64,000 nt of DNA from Corinectria fuckeliana (lineage: Eukaryota; Ascomycota; Sordariomycetes; Hypocreales; Nectriaceae): NCBI GenBank assembly GCA_019137255.1, contig WPDH01000162.1, positions 1 through 64,000 of the forward strand, written 5' to 3'. Below, in pieces: positions 23,396 through 35,600 of this stretch. Position numbers and translations under genes: made by a program. The notes under the pieces were generated by a model that saw only the letters and a list, made by a program, of their open reading frames with translations, was not told the DNA's origin and did no database searches. Position 1 is the stretch's first letter; every line of letters starts with the position of its first letter.

Positions 23396-24401
23396 ATGAT
23401 CCGCCCCAGGTTAAGAGCTTCGCGCCTGGCCTCCTTTGGCCTGGGCCTGCGCACCACCGTCAATGCCCGCCGCTCCCTGCACAACGTGCCCGAGCTGCCG
23501 CACGACTACTCCCAGGGCGTCCCGAACCTCATGAGCCCCGGCGGCTTCAACATTGCCTGGACCGAGTACATGAAGCTGATGGTCGAGAAGCTCAATGCTC
23601 TGACTGTCGGTACGTCTGATCCCTGCCCAGAAAGAGCCCCCCTAGTAGCTGCAATGCCTCCTCCTCTTGCCATCTACTTCCAAAGGTGCAACGAGGTGGT
23701 GGTCCGACTGGCTCTTGTGGCGCCATTGTCGCCCGCCCTTGCTAACCCTCAATTCCCCCTCTCCAGGCACTGAGCTCGAAGACAAGGACACCAAGACCAT
23801 CGCCCTCATGACCGCCCGCGAGCCCAACCAGGCGCCCATCTTCAACTATGCCTCCATGGCCCACAACAACCACTTCTTCTTCCAAGGCATCTCCCCCGCC
23901 GGCACCGCCATGCCCAACGTCCTCTGCCGCGAGCTCGAGGCCTCCTTCTCGTCCGTCGAGACCCTCAAGCGTGAATTCGTCATCACCGCCTCCGCCATGT
24001 TCGGCCCGGGCTTCCTCTGGCTCGTCAAGGCCGGCCCCGGCGACTACCGCCTCCTGCCCACCTACCTCGCCGGCTCCCCCTACCCCGGCGCCCACTGGCG
24101 TGCCCAGAGCACCGACATGAACACGGTCGGCAAGGACGGCTCCGCCAAGGGGTTCTTCCGCAACCAGGTCCACGGCTCCCGCAAGCGAGAAGGCGACCTG
24201 CCTCCCGGCGGTATCGAACTCGAGCCCCTCCTGTGCCTCAACACCTGGGAGCACGCATGGCTGCTCGACTGGGGCGTTGGTGCCGGCGGCCAGGGCGGCA
24301 AGATGGCCTTCGCCGAGTCCTGGTGGAGTCTCATCGACTGGGAGAAGGTAGCTCAGCGGTCAGGTGTCCTCCGTCCCGATTTCAAGTCGGCGGCGGAGTA
24401 A
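23396..24401 (+). CDS. Mitochondrial small-subunit ribosomal protein mS42/mS43 (SOD-fold)
   Basis: The model has exons 23396-23609 and 23767-24401, with a 157-bp GTACGT..CAG intron, giving 282 residues. An Arg-rich, acid-free N terminus (1-25) looks like a mitochondrial presequence. The body follows the Fe/Mn superoxide dismutase fold: NYASMAHNNHFFFQGI in the N-terminal half and LNTWEHAWLLDWG near residue 235. In active enzymes the latter motif begins with Asp (DVWEHAYY). Here it is Asn, and the first metal-binding His region lacks histidine, so metal binding and catalysis should be lost. That is characteristic of mS42/mS43 (yeast Rsm26/Mrp1), which form a pair in the fungal mitoribosome small subunit. 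Which of the two this is was not resolved. Confidence 0.85.
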
Positions 24402-26471
24402 AGGGAAAAGGAAATTCGAGGATATCGGGACGCGAAATGACGGCACTTGGAAAGAGCAGATGGGTTCGGAGCGGCATTTGTAAGATAATTGTACTCTCTG
24501 CATATAAGAGGTGGGAAAACATGTACTATTCGATGTGATGACGGGATGCCAAGACTCAGGAATCTCCCAACCCCAAACTACGTTGACGAGCAAAAAGATA
24601 TTGGGGGATTATTATTCGCCTCGTGCTAGCCAAGGATACTATTGCAAACTCTCGCTGGAAGGCCAGATGGGTCCCCGAGTTTCGTAGTAGATGTGGTCGT
24701 ATGTAACAGCACTTGAAGACGGGGATATTTCTTCTCCCCATGTAGCTTAAGACTTTATCAAATTTTTGTGTCATACTATACGTATATCGCGTAGTAGTAA
24801 ACCCATCTTCACCTTCGCTGTCGTGAGAAAGCCAACGATACTGACAATGTGGCTGAGACTTGGCGTCGATTCGGAGGGGATCGAAGTCATGGGAGCTTGT
24901 TGTTGAAAGGGTGCTCCCAACTTGAGCCTTCTATCTTCCTATGCCTAGGACAATTGGGCCTTTTTACCATTAAGTTGGAGGGGTGATATTCAATCAGTAA
25001 AGTTCCTATGGCATTCTCTCCCAGGCCGAAGACGAGCCTTCTTATGATAGATACATCATCGTGTTCCGTCATCGACCTCAGCTCAAAAAAGAAAACGTAG
25101 TTGTCTTTTGCCCACCAATATTTAACGAACAGGCAACAATACTCCCTTTGACTTACCCGGACCCTACCATGAAATCCACGAACTCGCCGAATGGCATGTC
25201 AAGATCTATCAAAAATGCATGGCAGACCAAGACCACAGTAATGCTCAGGTTCTCATGTTGTAGATGGGAAAGCAGGCGTGTCAATCAAACCAGCCAGAAC
25301 CAGGAAACAGTCACGGGAAACTCGAGATGGCCTTACCAGAAACTCCATTTCCAACCCGCAATACCATGCTAGTTTGTTGGTGAAAGGCTCACTTCAGTGT
25401 AAACACACCACCCCAGACAGCAACACTTACCCGGGAGGCTGAAAAGAGGAATTTGAAGTAGGGACAGCCCAGGCTAAGAAGGGAAGATCGGAAGAAGGTA
25501 AATACTGGCAAACAGATCAGAAGCTTCCGCTTCCAAACTTAGAAAATGGGAACTCCAGGAAAGAGACTAACTGCTGCGCAGCTTCATCAGTCAATTCAAA
25601 GGGGGGGGGCAAAAATGAGTGTCGGTAAAAACAGGCACATAACCGCAACGAAGGAGAAAAGCGTGCCCTTCCAGCCAGACTAAGCAGGTGGCTGCTTCAA
25701 AGTAGACAGCCCTGTTGACTCTTGACCCTACTCTCATTATACCCCAGAAGTCCAAATCCACCAACACACTATAGGAAACTGTCCGCGATGACTGCTCGTT
25801 CAAACCAGTGAGAGAATCACCAGGTCTAGACGAGGCCTACAACGGGATCTTCGCCAGCTTTAAAGATACAACAATAATAACCATCACAGTTTTAATAGAT
25901 CACCATATGAGAAGAGCGCAGATGATTCTAAGCCAAGGAGTCATTTTCATTTCCGTACCTGTCCCTAACACTGCCTAACTAACAAAAAAGAAAAAGAAAC
26001 GTTAAATTGGTATCCCGGTCGTCACATCCCGCAAGGGAGTGTGTTATGAGTGTGGTGGTATAACATCAAAGCCAAAAACAACCGTGGCGTGGTAGCCAAA
26101 AGGGCGACAAAAAAAGAAAAAGCAATAACCCAATTTCCCGATAAGCCCAAAGAAATCCCATATAAACAGCTGCTCATCTCGAGCCCATCATTTCGCTATG
26201 CGTGCATCCCGCGAGAGAGCCGTGGTTATAGTAGTATCTGCATGTCTGTCGTCCAAGTTCTGAAGAAAAGAAATCGCATTGCAAACACGCAGATATCAGA
26301 AAGGGAAAAAAGAAAGGACACCAAAAAGGAGATGGTCGTTAAAGAGGTGAGAACGTGTTGACGGCTTCTGCTAGAGAAGTGTCGAAACAAAGAATGTGAG
26401 CACTCGGGAGATGGAAGAAACCACCAGAGCGCGATGGGAACTGCACGGGTGGAGGTAGAAGAAAGCAGTGT
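24402..26471. other. Intergenic, no gene seen
   Basis: About 2 kb lie between the 3' ends of two convergent genes. It is mixed composition with A-rich runs (25981-26000, 26300-26330) and a G9 run near 25602. Frames are short and motif-free. Confidence 0.6.
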
Positions 26472-29129
26472 CTAGATCATGTTGCCGTTAACGCTGATCT
26501 CGAAGCCCTCGCCCTTCTGCTTGAGCGCCTTGGCCAGCATCAGCTCTCGCATCCAGTCGATGCGGTCGTCGCGGCCCTTGACGGCGAAGTGGTGAGTCTT
26601 GCCGGTGCCGTTGACGCCCTCGGCGGGGATGCCGCCCGAGGAGACGTTGAGGGCGCTCTCGCGCTTGCGGAGGCGGGCGGTGTTCTTGTCCTGGGGGATG
26701 AGCTGGAAGCTGAAGGCGCCCGGGTCGCTCTTCTCACGGCTGTGGGTGAGGTGGACGGCCTTGAAGGCGGCGCTGAGCTTGGAGGTGGAGGCGACGCTCG
26801 AGCACGCGATGGCATAGTCGTCAATGTCGACATACTCGAGCGTGCGGTCAACCTCGGTCTGGTCCTTGTGCATGTTCAGACGGGTACCCTTGAGGGTGAA
26901 GTAGCCGTCGTTCCACTCGTGGCGGAGCATGCGCGTCTTGCGCTTCTTCATGGGGCCTTGGTGGGTGACGCTGTTGACGAGGCTGGCCGGAGGGGCAGGG
27001 GCCAGCTGAGCGGCCGAGGCCATGAGAGGAATAGACCTCTCGAAGTTGGTGCGCTCGACGGGAGACCAGGGGTAGTTGACGCGCGGGGGGGCCTGGAGAG
27101 GCTGCTGGGTGCGGAGTGAGAGGGAGGGCCGAGAAGAGTTGGGCGAGGGGGCCTTGGGAGCAGTGCGCTGGACGGTGGAAGCCTTGTTCTCCGCCAGGGC
27201 GGGAAGGACAGGGAACGAAGGGCGACGGGCGGAGGCGCGGGACTGGGAACGGTGGAGGGGAGCAGGGTTGGCGTTGATGGGGGATGTGCGGAAGTTCATG
27301 TCAGGAGGCACAGACTGGGAGACGTCGCGGGCCACGGGGCCGGTGGGCACGGCGGTGACGGGGACATCGACCTCGGAGAAGGGGGTGCCGAAGCGGTAAG
27401 GGTTCTTGGGCGTCTCCTGCTCGGGGGTCATGCTGTTGCCGCTGTTGTCGACATTGTCCATGCGGTGGGGGGAGAAGTTGTGCTGTTGCACCGGCGGCTG
27501 CTGTCGCACTGGTGGCTGCTGCTGTGTATGCTGCTGTGGAGGAGGGACGGTCGCGGCTCGCGGCGGCATGGGTACCCGGCGAGGCGGCGGCGGGTTGGGG
27601 ATGGACAGCCTGGGCAGACGGCGCAAGCCGTGGTGAGGAGTCACGGCGGTCGGGTCGTAGGGGGGCGTGGGAGGCACGTCGTTGCAGTCGTCCTGGACCT
27701 GCTGGTGCTGGAAGTTCAGGAACTGCCGGACGTTGTCCTGGGGGTCCCTCGCCTGGAAGCTGCGCATGGTTGCCTCCTGGAGGTACTGGAACGCAGGCAT
27801 GGTGCCGGTCCCCATGACGTCGGAGGATGCGACGACCGAGGGCACGGCGTCCGACACGGGGCGCCGGGTGTCGTTGGGGTCAATGGCCCGGGCCGTGTCC
27901 GGGTTGCCGGCATCGCCGATCATGACCGTGCCGACCGTGTTCATGTCGATGTTGGGATGTTCCTTCTTGAAGGCGCGGATGAGCGCCTGTTGCTTGCGCC
28001 ACTTGGTGCAGTTCTCGCCCCTAGAGCAGTAGTGCGGCTTGGGGATGACCTGCTCGATGCCGATGATGGACACCGACTCCATCGGGGTGATGTCGTCGCC
28101 CGAGAGGTTCTTCTTGTTCCGCTGCCTGCGAACGCTGCTCTGTTGGCGCTTGAGTCCATGGCTGTCCGGTTTCCGTACCTCCCGCTGGATTTCTCGGCTG
28201 GGCACATCCTCAATCGGCGTCTCTGGTCGGGGGGGGGCCGGCCGGCTGTCCCTCAGCGCCTGGATCTGGTGCCAGACCTTGGTCCGGATGCCGAAGGACT
28301 GAATGTCGAGCTCCTTGAGGTCCTCAAACTTCAAGGTGATTAGGATGGCGCCGTTGATGTCATTCTCCACGAATCGGTCCGCCATCGAGAGCTCAATGCC
28401 AGCATCGAGCATGGACTGGGCCACCATCTCCGGGCTCCAATCCACGAGGGCCGAGATGTTGAGATCCTCGTAGGTATACGAAAAGGGGGTGTTGCGTCGG
28501 GGGACCTGGGGCTGGGCGAGAAGGTCGGCGATGCCCCGGGTCGCCTTGGGGGTGATGGGGGACAGGCTTAGGACGATGTCCTCGTCGAACGAGCTGTCTG
28601 TGGAGCTGCGGAACAGGTGAGGCCCCCGGGGACCCTCGACCTGCTGCTTGGGAGAGTGCTCGAAGTATTCCTCGGGACTCCTGCTGGACCTCGGTGTGGG
28701 TACCTCATCGTATGAAGAGATGGTGGTGAAGCTAGGTTGTCCCGACTGTGGATGCAGTATTAGCACGTCGACTTACAGCGGCCAGCAAACAAGACAAAAA
28801 CAAAACAAAAAGACACATACCGATTGCACACTCAGGCGTGGAGAGTTGTCCTCGATGTCCTCGAGGTCCTCGCCGTCACTGATGATGTCTTCTTCAAACC
28901 CTTCATCCCCATCCCAGTCAGTGTCCACAAACTCAGTAGCTACTGATGTTGGTCGCTGCAGTTGTGCTTCGTTCTTTAGTCTGAAGAAGGTATCCCGGGG
29001 CAATGGCTTCTGTCGCATTTCTTGGTATGTCCGGCGCTCGCCGGTGTAGTATGAGCTGTAGTCCTGAGGCGAGTGTTAGTGATTGCCGGGAGCAAGTGAT
29101 GTAATGGCTTGCAGGGTGAGATGTACCAT
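26472..29129 (-). CDS. SAM and PH domain protein (Boi1/Pob1-like)
   Basis: The minus-strand model has exon 1 at 29129-29127 (the ATG alone), exon 2 at 29063-28821 and exon 3 at 28745-26472, giving 839 residues. Intron 1 has donor GTACAT, branch site CTAAC and acceptor CAG. Intron 2 is GTATGT..CAG. A SAM domain occupies about 180-250 (VDWSPEMVAQSMLDAGI, ENDINGAILITLKFEDLKEL). A long Pro/Gln/Arg-rich disordered region follows. A C-terminal PH domain at about 690-830 begins after the basic KKRKTRMLRHEWNDGYFTLKG stretch and ends with RIDWMRELMLAKAL. Yeast Boi1/Boi2 and fission yeast Pob1 combine SH3-SAM-PH and act at growth sites with Cdc42 and exocytosis factors. No SH3 domain is visible here. 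A role in polarised tip growth is inferred. Confidence 0.85.
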
Positions 29130-31959
29130 TTTGTGAAGTTGTGGTGATGTTACAGGGCACCAGTCTCCTGGACTGGAAGAGTCCTTGTGCACTTTGCTTA
29201 ATACTTTGGTGTTGGCTATGTGCCTTTTTGATCCGGGGGTGGCGGACGGCCGTTGCCGGCGATTGTTTCTCTAGTCGAGGGGATACGATGCCGTGAAACA
29301 GAAGGAAACAGATCCGAAGATTTGAAAGGAAACAAAAAAACTCGCGAGGGCTCGCGGATAGTACAGAGGGCGCAAAACTTGGGAGGAGGGGATTGGGGTG
29401 GGCAGCGGGCGGCTACGGGACGTTATGTATGCACTATATCTCGAGGTCCGGGACTGACACCACGCGGCGAGGGAGCCAGAGCCAGTATCGGCGGAAGCGG
29501 TAGGAGTAGTAGTAGCGGCAGCGGCAGCGGTAGCGGCAAGCGGTAGCGGAGAGACAAGAATAGCATTAGACTGAAGTGACACACTGAGAGTGAACCAGTA
29601 ACTTGCTAGACTGGGGGGGGGATAAGGGAGGGGGGGTGTGGCAAGGTCGCACTCAGCCAGATCCCAGTACCCTGCCTATTCTTGCGGAAGAGACAGAGAG
29701 ACGGTTAGTTACAGTGCCGTCCCAAGGAGGAATGGACATCACACCGGCACGGCGCGCACCTTGGAGCAGCCAGTGATGGCTAGAACCAACAAGCAGACCA
29801 GGGGTGAGGGGCGAGAAGTTTTGCACCCCGTGGGCCATGGGCCATGGGCCGTTGACAACTCGGCCGTTGGCAGCTTGGCCGTTGGCACTTGGCAGTGGCT
29901 CAGTGGGCATCAATCACCACGCATGGCATAGCATGGCATGGCATCGAGAACAAGGCGGAGATAGCCTCTGGAGTCTGCCGGGGCTGGTGTGTGTTCCGGG
30001 GGCTGGCTGGGTGAGAGCACCTCGCCCACATAGTGTTGAGCCGGCAAGCTTGTGAGGGTCTTTGGGCATGTGGCGCCAAAGATAGCTTGCATGTCCGCGT
30101 GAAAGAGGAGGCTGCAGGCCCAGTCACGTCCCAAAGCCCATGCCCAATGCCCCATCCCCGTGCCCCATCTCCGTGCCCCATGTCCCCTTGTCCCACGCCG
30201 AGGTGGAGAAGCTCTCTCTCTCTGCTCGCTCTGCTCGCTCTGTGTGTCTCGCTAGACTCAGTTAGGGAAGACGAGGTCGAGAGACGGCATCGATGCTCTT
30301 AAGAGTTGACCGGGATGGCGGAAGTGAAGACACCATGTCTTGGACGGCATGCGGCCTGTGATTGGCCTAGCTCCCTCCCGACCTCTCTACCCTAGCACCA
30401 GCACCCCGCCAAATATAGCGGCGTCTAAGCGCCGTGATCTTCTCTAGCCCGTGGGAGTTGGAGATGGAGGTGGGATGGGTAGATAGATAGCCCGTAGCAA
30501 CCCTTTTTTGTCACCCTGGCTCATGCCCTTGTTCGGTCGAATCGCCCAGTCATTGTCGAGTAGAGTCCCGCTTTGCAGTACGCTCTCTCTCCCTCTCCCT
30601 CTATGCACCTCCTCTTCTTTTCTCTTCACCTCTTCTTGCACCAACTGTTACCGACAAGGGTCCTTCATAGACCCGCCTCGGCAGCCAGCCAAGTTACTCC
30701 ATAGTAGAGAAGAGGGGAATCCCATCCCATCGTCCCCATGCAGAGTGAAAATCTGAATGTGGTCTTTTTGTTCGACTTTTTCCTTTTTGTTCCTTTTTTT
30801 CCTGTTAGGGGAAGGGGGGTGGGTGACACCTCACAAACCGGCCGAGCTCGTGGCTTGGAGTACCGTGTACGTCGTAGCTATCAGTCTATGCATCAATGGC
30901 CTTGGGCACGAATACTGGGAGATGCTCAACGGACTGGCGGCCGCCGTTGGCGTCGGGGTAATGGTCGCAGTTACGGCTGCATTCATGGTTGCAGGAGCAT
31001 TGAGGTGCCTGCCCCTGCGTCTGTCCTTCGAGTTGCGCGCCTAAAGCATTAAAGTGTGAGTGTTGAGAAGCATGTGTAAGTCTGCGTGCGTGCTGTGTGC
31101 GTCGTTGCGTTGCGTTGCGTGGTCGAGTGTAACCGTGAACGTCTCCGCATCAAATCCGTGCATAATAGCTATTATAGTCCCTCCGTCCATCTGCCGCTCG
31201 CCGCGTCACGTCCCATCCAATGTCTGACTTGGATACATAAACCGCCATGATATCCTCTAACTCACTTCTCTCCCGCAGACTGCACAGTTGTAACTGTTGC
31301 CGTGCCCGGGCCTCGGCTGGGAACCGGTAGCAACTGTTGTTCCTATATTATGTCACAGTACTTGGGCCCATGTCCATCAGAATGTTGAGTCACGGCACTG
31401 TGAACTTTCCGATGTTGGGCCTCAACTTTAGTAAGTCCAGGGTCTTGACTTTCCCCATCGTCGAGAGCAAGGAACAGGACGGAGGCGAGGACTTCTCGAG
31501 GAGGGAGGGATGCCGCTCGCCGGGCCGGGTTGGACGCTGGGGAATCGCCGGTAAAGGCGAGCCCAAAACCCCAGATGCGAGAGTTGATCGTATGTTTCCT
31601 CTTCGCTTCCTTTCCAGCCTCCGCTCAGTTTCTCCGCGCAGTGGTGGTGGTGTGCTCATCAATGTGCGTCCCCTGAATCCGTCAAGGTGACGGCCCCCAC
31701 CTTCATGCCAGTCCCCCCTGCGAAGCCCTGTGAGGCCCTCTGAATCCCTGCGAGTCCCTTGTAGGAGAGCTCCCTGGGTACGTAGTAGAGACTAACGTCA
31801 GTAAGTAGTCTAGTTCATTTGTTTCCTCCTCAGTCCGCTTCGTCCCGTCTTCGCTGCCTGATCTGGCAATGCTGTCGAGGAAACAGAGGTGTGTGATAGC
31901 TGACCCCCTCACCGATGAAAGAAGCCAATCGCCACTGCCAATGCCTTCTTGTCCACCTG

Positions 31960-32018
31960 GTGATGGGTGATGAGCGATGGGCGATGAGCGATGAGTGATG
32001 AGTGATGAGTGAGTGATG
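31960..32018. repeat. Degenerate 7-8 bp minisatellite (GATGAGC/T, GATGGGC/T)
   Basis: A run of GATGGGT, GATGAGC, GATGGGC, GATGAGC and GATGAGT units is tandemly arranged with small variations. Confidence 0.75.
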
Positions 32019-32495
32019 GCGTTCGCGAACGGGCACGCCGGCACTCGACGTAGGCTTTCGGGAGGGCCGTCCCTCACTCCCGCCTTGTTCCCTCCCGCTG
32101 TGGATTTTGAAGTACAGTACGGAGTATGAACGAGTACAGACGACAGTCCATCACCGCCGTCTGTGGCCAACATTCGAGCGGGTAGATGCGGCGGCGTTTC
32201 GTTGGCTGTGACTGCGTCTCCTCTTTCGCCTCATCTACCGCAGCTTGTTAGTTCATCTTCTCCATCCGGCATTTCAACCAACCCCAACCCCAAACCCCCC
32301 CTGGGAGGCACCAACGCTTTGTGGCCTCTCTGGCGGTCAGTTTAAGACCCTCTGTCCGACAATCCTCCGTGTGACCTGGGGTGACCGACGATCGGGCGTC
32401 TTCGCATGACTAGGCCTGCTCGCAATCGCATATTCTCTGCCAGATAGCGGTCAATGCCTATAGCTAGCGACGGCGAATGCCTCCGCCTCCACCTC

Positions 32496-32611
32496 GGGGG
32501 GGGGGGGGGGGGGGGGGGGTGTCAAGTTGTTGAACGATGTAATGGACAACCTGTTTGGTATTCTTGTCGAGTTTACTGGAANNGGGGGGGGGGGGGGGGG
32601 GGGGGGGGGGG
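32496..32611. other. Poly-G runs flanking an NN ambiguity
   Basis: G24 at 32496-32519 and G28 at 32584-32611 enclose 62 bases that end in A, and two N bases (32582-32583) directly precede the second run. Such pure G runs beside Ns are typical of unresolved sequence. Their length should not be trusted. Confidence 0.85.
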
Positions 32612-35600
32612 TGCATTAGTACCTACATTGGAGATGCATGTCGCGATCTTGAGCTTGTGCACGACTGCACGCTTGATCACATTGGGGCTTGACTAGCTTG
32701 GCGAGGCTTGAGTAATTAAGCCGCGGCTCGCAGTTGGGTAGACCCCTCCGTCCAAGACTATCTGTGATAAGATACGATGCCGTTGCGTTCACACTTTCAC
32801 GCATTCGAACGGCCGTTGATGGCATGGGGAGCGAGATGATGGAGATGGGGGGCTGGCTCCGGTTGGCTGGCAGGATAATTAATCCTTTCGTTTGAGAGAG
32901 CGGATGGCAGGCGAGCCCAGCCTCTTTGCTGCTGTGGGTGTACGGATACTGTGCTTTAGTTGGAGATGCGACGTGACACTCCAGAGTCGCAAAGCATTCA
33001 GATCTTGCGGGGTTGAGATTTCCAGCCGTCGCACCTGTCATGTCGTGCCACCAACCCAACGTACAGTGCGCTCACCAGTGCCAGGGGAGGGGTGCAGGCG
33101 CTGTCCCGTGTTCTAAATAATCCGTCCCGAAAAGAATTACCTGCCGTAAACTCCGTACTGTGTAACTTTAGGTACTTTTAGTAGGTATGAATTGCAAGTA
33201 CGCGCACCGGTGCGACTTGAAGATAGCTCCCATCCAGGTCTCCAGGGTAGTTTCGTAAATTCCAAGCCTCTATCCTGAATCCCGACACCTCGACGCGATT
33301 ATACCACTTAGCCTGGATCATTGGTCGTCAGAACTCACCTTCAATAAGACACTAGTTTCCGAAACCACTGTAACAAAGGGCAAAAGCCGCTCTAAGTTGG
33401 CTGGCATTGTTTGAAGACCCGAGTCACCCAAGATGAGTAGCTACGAAGATAGGCAACTCCCTAGCTTAGTAGGTAGACTACTAACCTATGTATGGTACTA
33501 TACCAACTCGTACTGTGATGGCGGACACGCGGGATTCGGGGCGGAACAATGCGATAATTTTACCCTTGATCCAATCGCATTGCGACTTTCTGTTTCGAGC
33601 CGTCGATTGGTCTAATGTCCGTCAATCGTAATGCTGCGGGGTTGATGCTTTGATGCTCGTCCCTTGCTTGAGCTTGACCCCCGTGCTACGCTGCCGTGCC
33701 ATGCCCTGTCCTTGCACCTTGCACCGTGCCCTTCTTCCTCTAGCCTTCTTCCGTGTGACAAGTCCCTAGCTGTGAGCCCTTGATCCCTATCCCTGCCTCC
33801 TCGGCCACGGGAAACAAACGTGGAGCGAGCAGCGAGCACGGTGAAATGCTTGAGCCCAGTGAGTGCATACTATGTAGTAATTTCTACCGTTGTATGAAAG
33901 TTATAGAGCAGGCGAGCGGGCTTTCTCGCGCCGTCGCAGGCTAATGCCTCGTTCCCGCTTCGCTTTGCATGCCCGGTCAGCGGCCCCCCCCGGTGCAAAA
34001 TGCTTTGCATCCGCCGTCAACCATCAGGCCATCCATCGCCCTAAGAGAACTCCGCAAGAGCCGTCGAGATCGGTCTGCACGGATCTTCACCGACTGTTTT
34101 CGCCCGGGCGAGACCGCGCCTCGTTGACGTTGTGACGACTTGATGCGGCTGGGCGACTTGGGGATGGAGACACAAACATTAGTACCGGTCCTCCGCCAAA
34201 ACAGCCATGTCTCACAATCCTTCTTTGCGGCTTTTGCCTCCTCATGGTGTCTCACTTCGGCATCTTCCAAGGTTCTTCCGATTCCTCATGGAAGCACAAG
34301 CCTCATTGTGCCACTGGCAAGCAAATTCAATTGACTATCCCTGCCCAGAGACATCATCGTCCACCTGACAGGGCGACGGTAGGCCATTGATGGACGAGCT
34401 TCAATAAGCCCCCCCCTCACAAGACATGGCCAAGTGATCGTTTTTCAACTGCTAAGCGACCGATCTTTCCCGACCGCGTCCGGACATCTCCTTCGTACTT
34501 CGTATCTACTTCGTACGCCCGGCTGAATCGATAATGTCTTGACGTCCCGCGGCCAAGATTCGACAGGCAACCCGAGGGCGATCGTCAACCAGGGAGGTAC
34601 GAATACGGCAACTCGACGGAGGAGTCAAGGATTCGAACCCTCAGGGCCTCATGGACTCTCCCGTCAAGGCTTTCGGCTTTCCCACGTCCCCCCGCCCGTC
34701 ACAGTGCGGCATTTCTCGCTATTCCTCTAGTCGAAAGGCTGGTCAATTCACCCATGCGCCTGTCTCCCGTCGTTGACACTCGTCGATCCAAATACCACTA
34801 CTACGTACACCCATTCCCCGCCCTGGATATCAGCAACGGTTTTGAGAGGACGGCCCTATCGTCTGTGTCCTCCAATGGCTTCACAAATACCCCCTCCGAC
34901 ATGCTCTCACATGATGGTAGACGAATGCGAACTGTCTGATTCACAGTTACATTTGTGGACAACCTTCTGGAGCATAGGACCTCGTGGACCGCGGCTACAT
35001 GTCTAACCAATTCCCCATCGAGCCAAGACTAAAGACAGAAAAAAACAAGCTTGTCCATGCACCCGCTCAAAACAAAAGCATGGATGGGGAGAGGAGGCTG
35101 GCCGCGGGTGGGCCGGAGAGAGCAAGAGAGGGGACGCTCCTTGTTAGCTGGCCTCGATTTGCGAGCAAGCTTCTCAACGGGGTTGCACTTCAACCCGCAA
35201 GTCTCCACCACCACGCAGCTATCTGCTTTGTTAGGCTTATCTGGGAACTCTTGGCAATCGCTGGCCCGTTGCATCCTCTTTTCGCTGCATCGACGGGTCG
35301 CTAGCAGGGACCCAAGCTCCCTGGCCGTTTCTCGCCTCAGCATTCTTCAGCTTTCATCGGACATAGCATCATCAGGCGATGTGGGCATGGCCCATGCTTC
35401 TTTTGATAAGCCAACCCTCGCCAGTATTGACCCTGCTACTCGTCATCACAGGTTCTCGTCCCGAACGTGCATCCGCCTCGAATGAAGAGGGGAAAAACGG
35501 TCCTAGGGACCCTTGAGACGGCTTCAACGCTACCGAGACAGGATGTTCACAGTATGAGGCTAGTATTCGTCAAAGGAGGGGGGGCGTCCACGGAGAGAAC

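Noticed and set aside
23742..24254. 170-codon minus-strand frame, Gly/Glu/Val-rich
   Set aside because: It is the antisense shadow of the mitochondrial ribosomal protein exon.
27252..28343. 363-codon plus-strand frame
   Set aside because: It is antisense to the SAM-PH gene coding exon. Its Gly/Val/Arg/Asp bias is the expected shadow of GC-rich codons on the other strand.
29260..29580. Ser/Gly-repeat ORF
   Set aside because: It is produced by the AGC/GGC low-complexity tract in the leader of the SAM-PH gene.
30757..31044. 95-codon plus frame with hydrophobic segments resembling a small membrane protein
   Set aside because: It starts in a T-rich tract, which creates the hydrophobic start. 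There is no conserved motif and it overlaps an equally long alternative frame.
34600..34700. GGTTCGAATCC-like T-arm on the minus strand suggesting a tRNA
   Set aside because: The flanking bases give a poorly paired T stem, and no D-arm, anticodon stem or acceptor stem can be formed in the right places.
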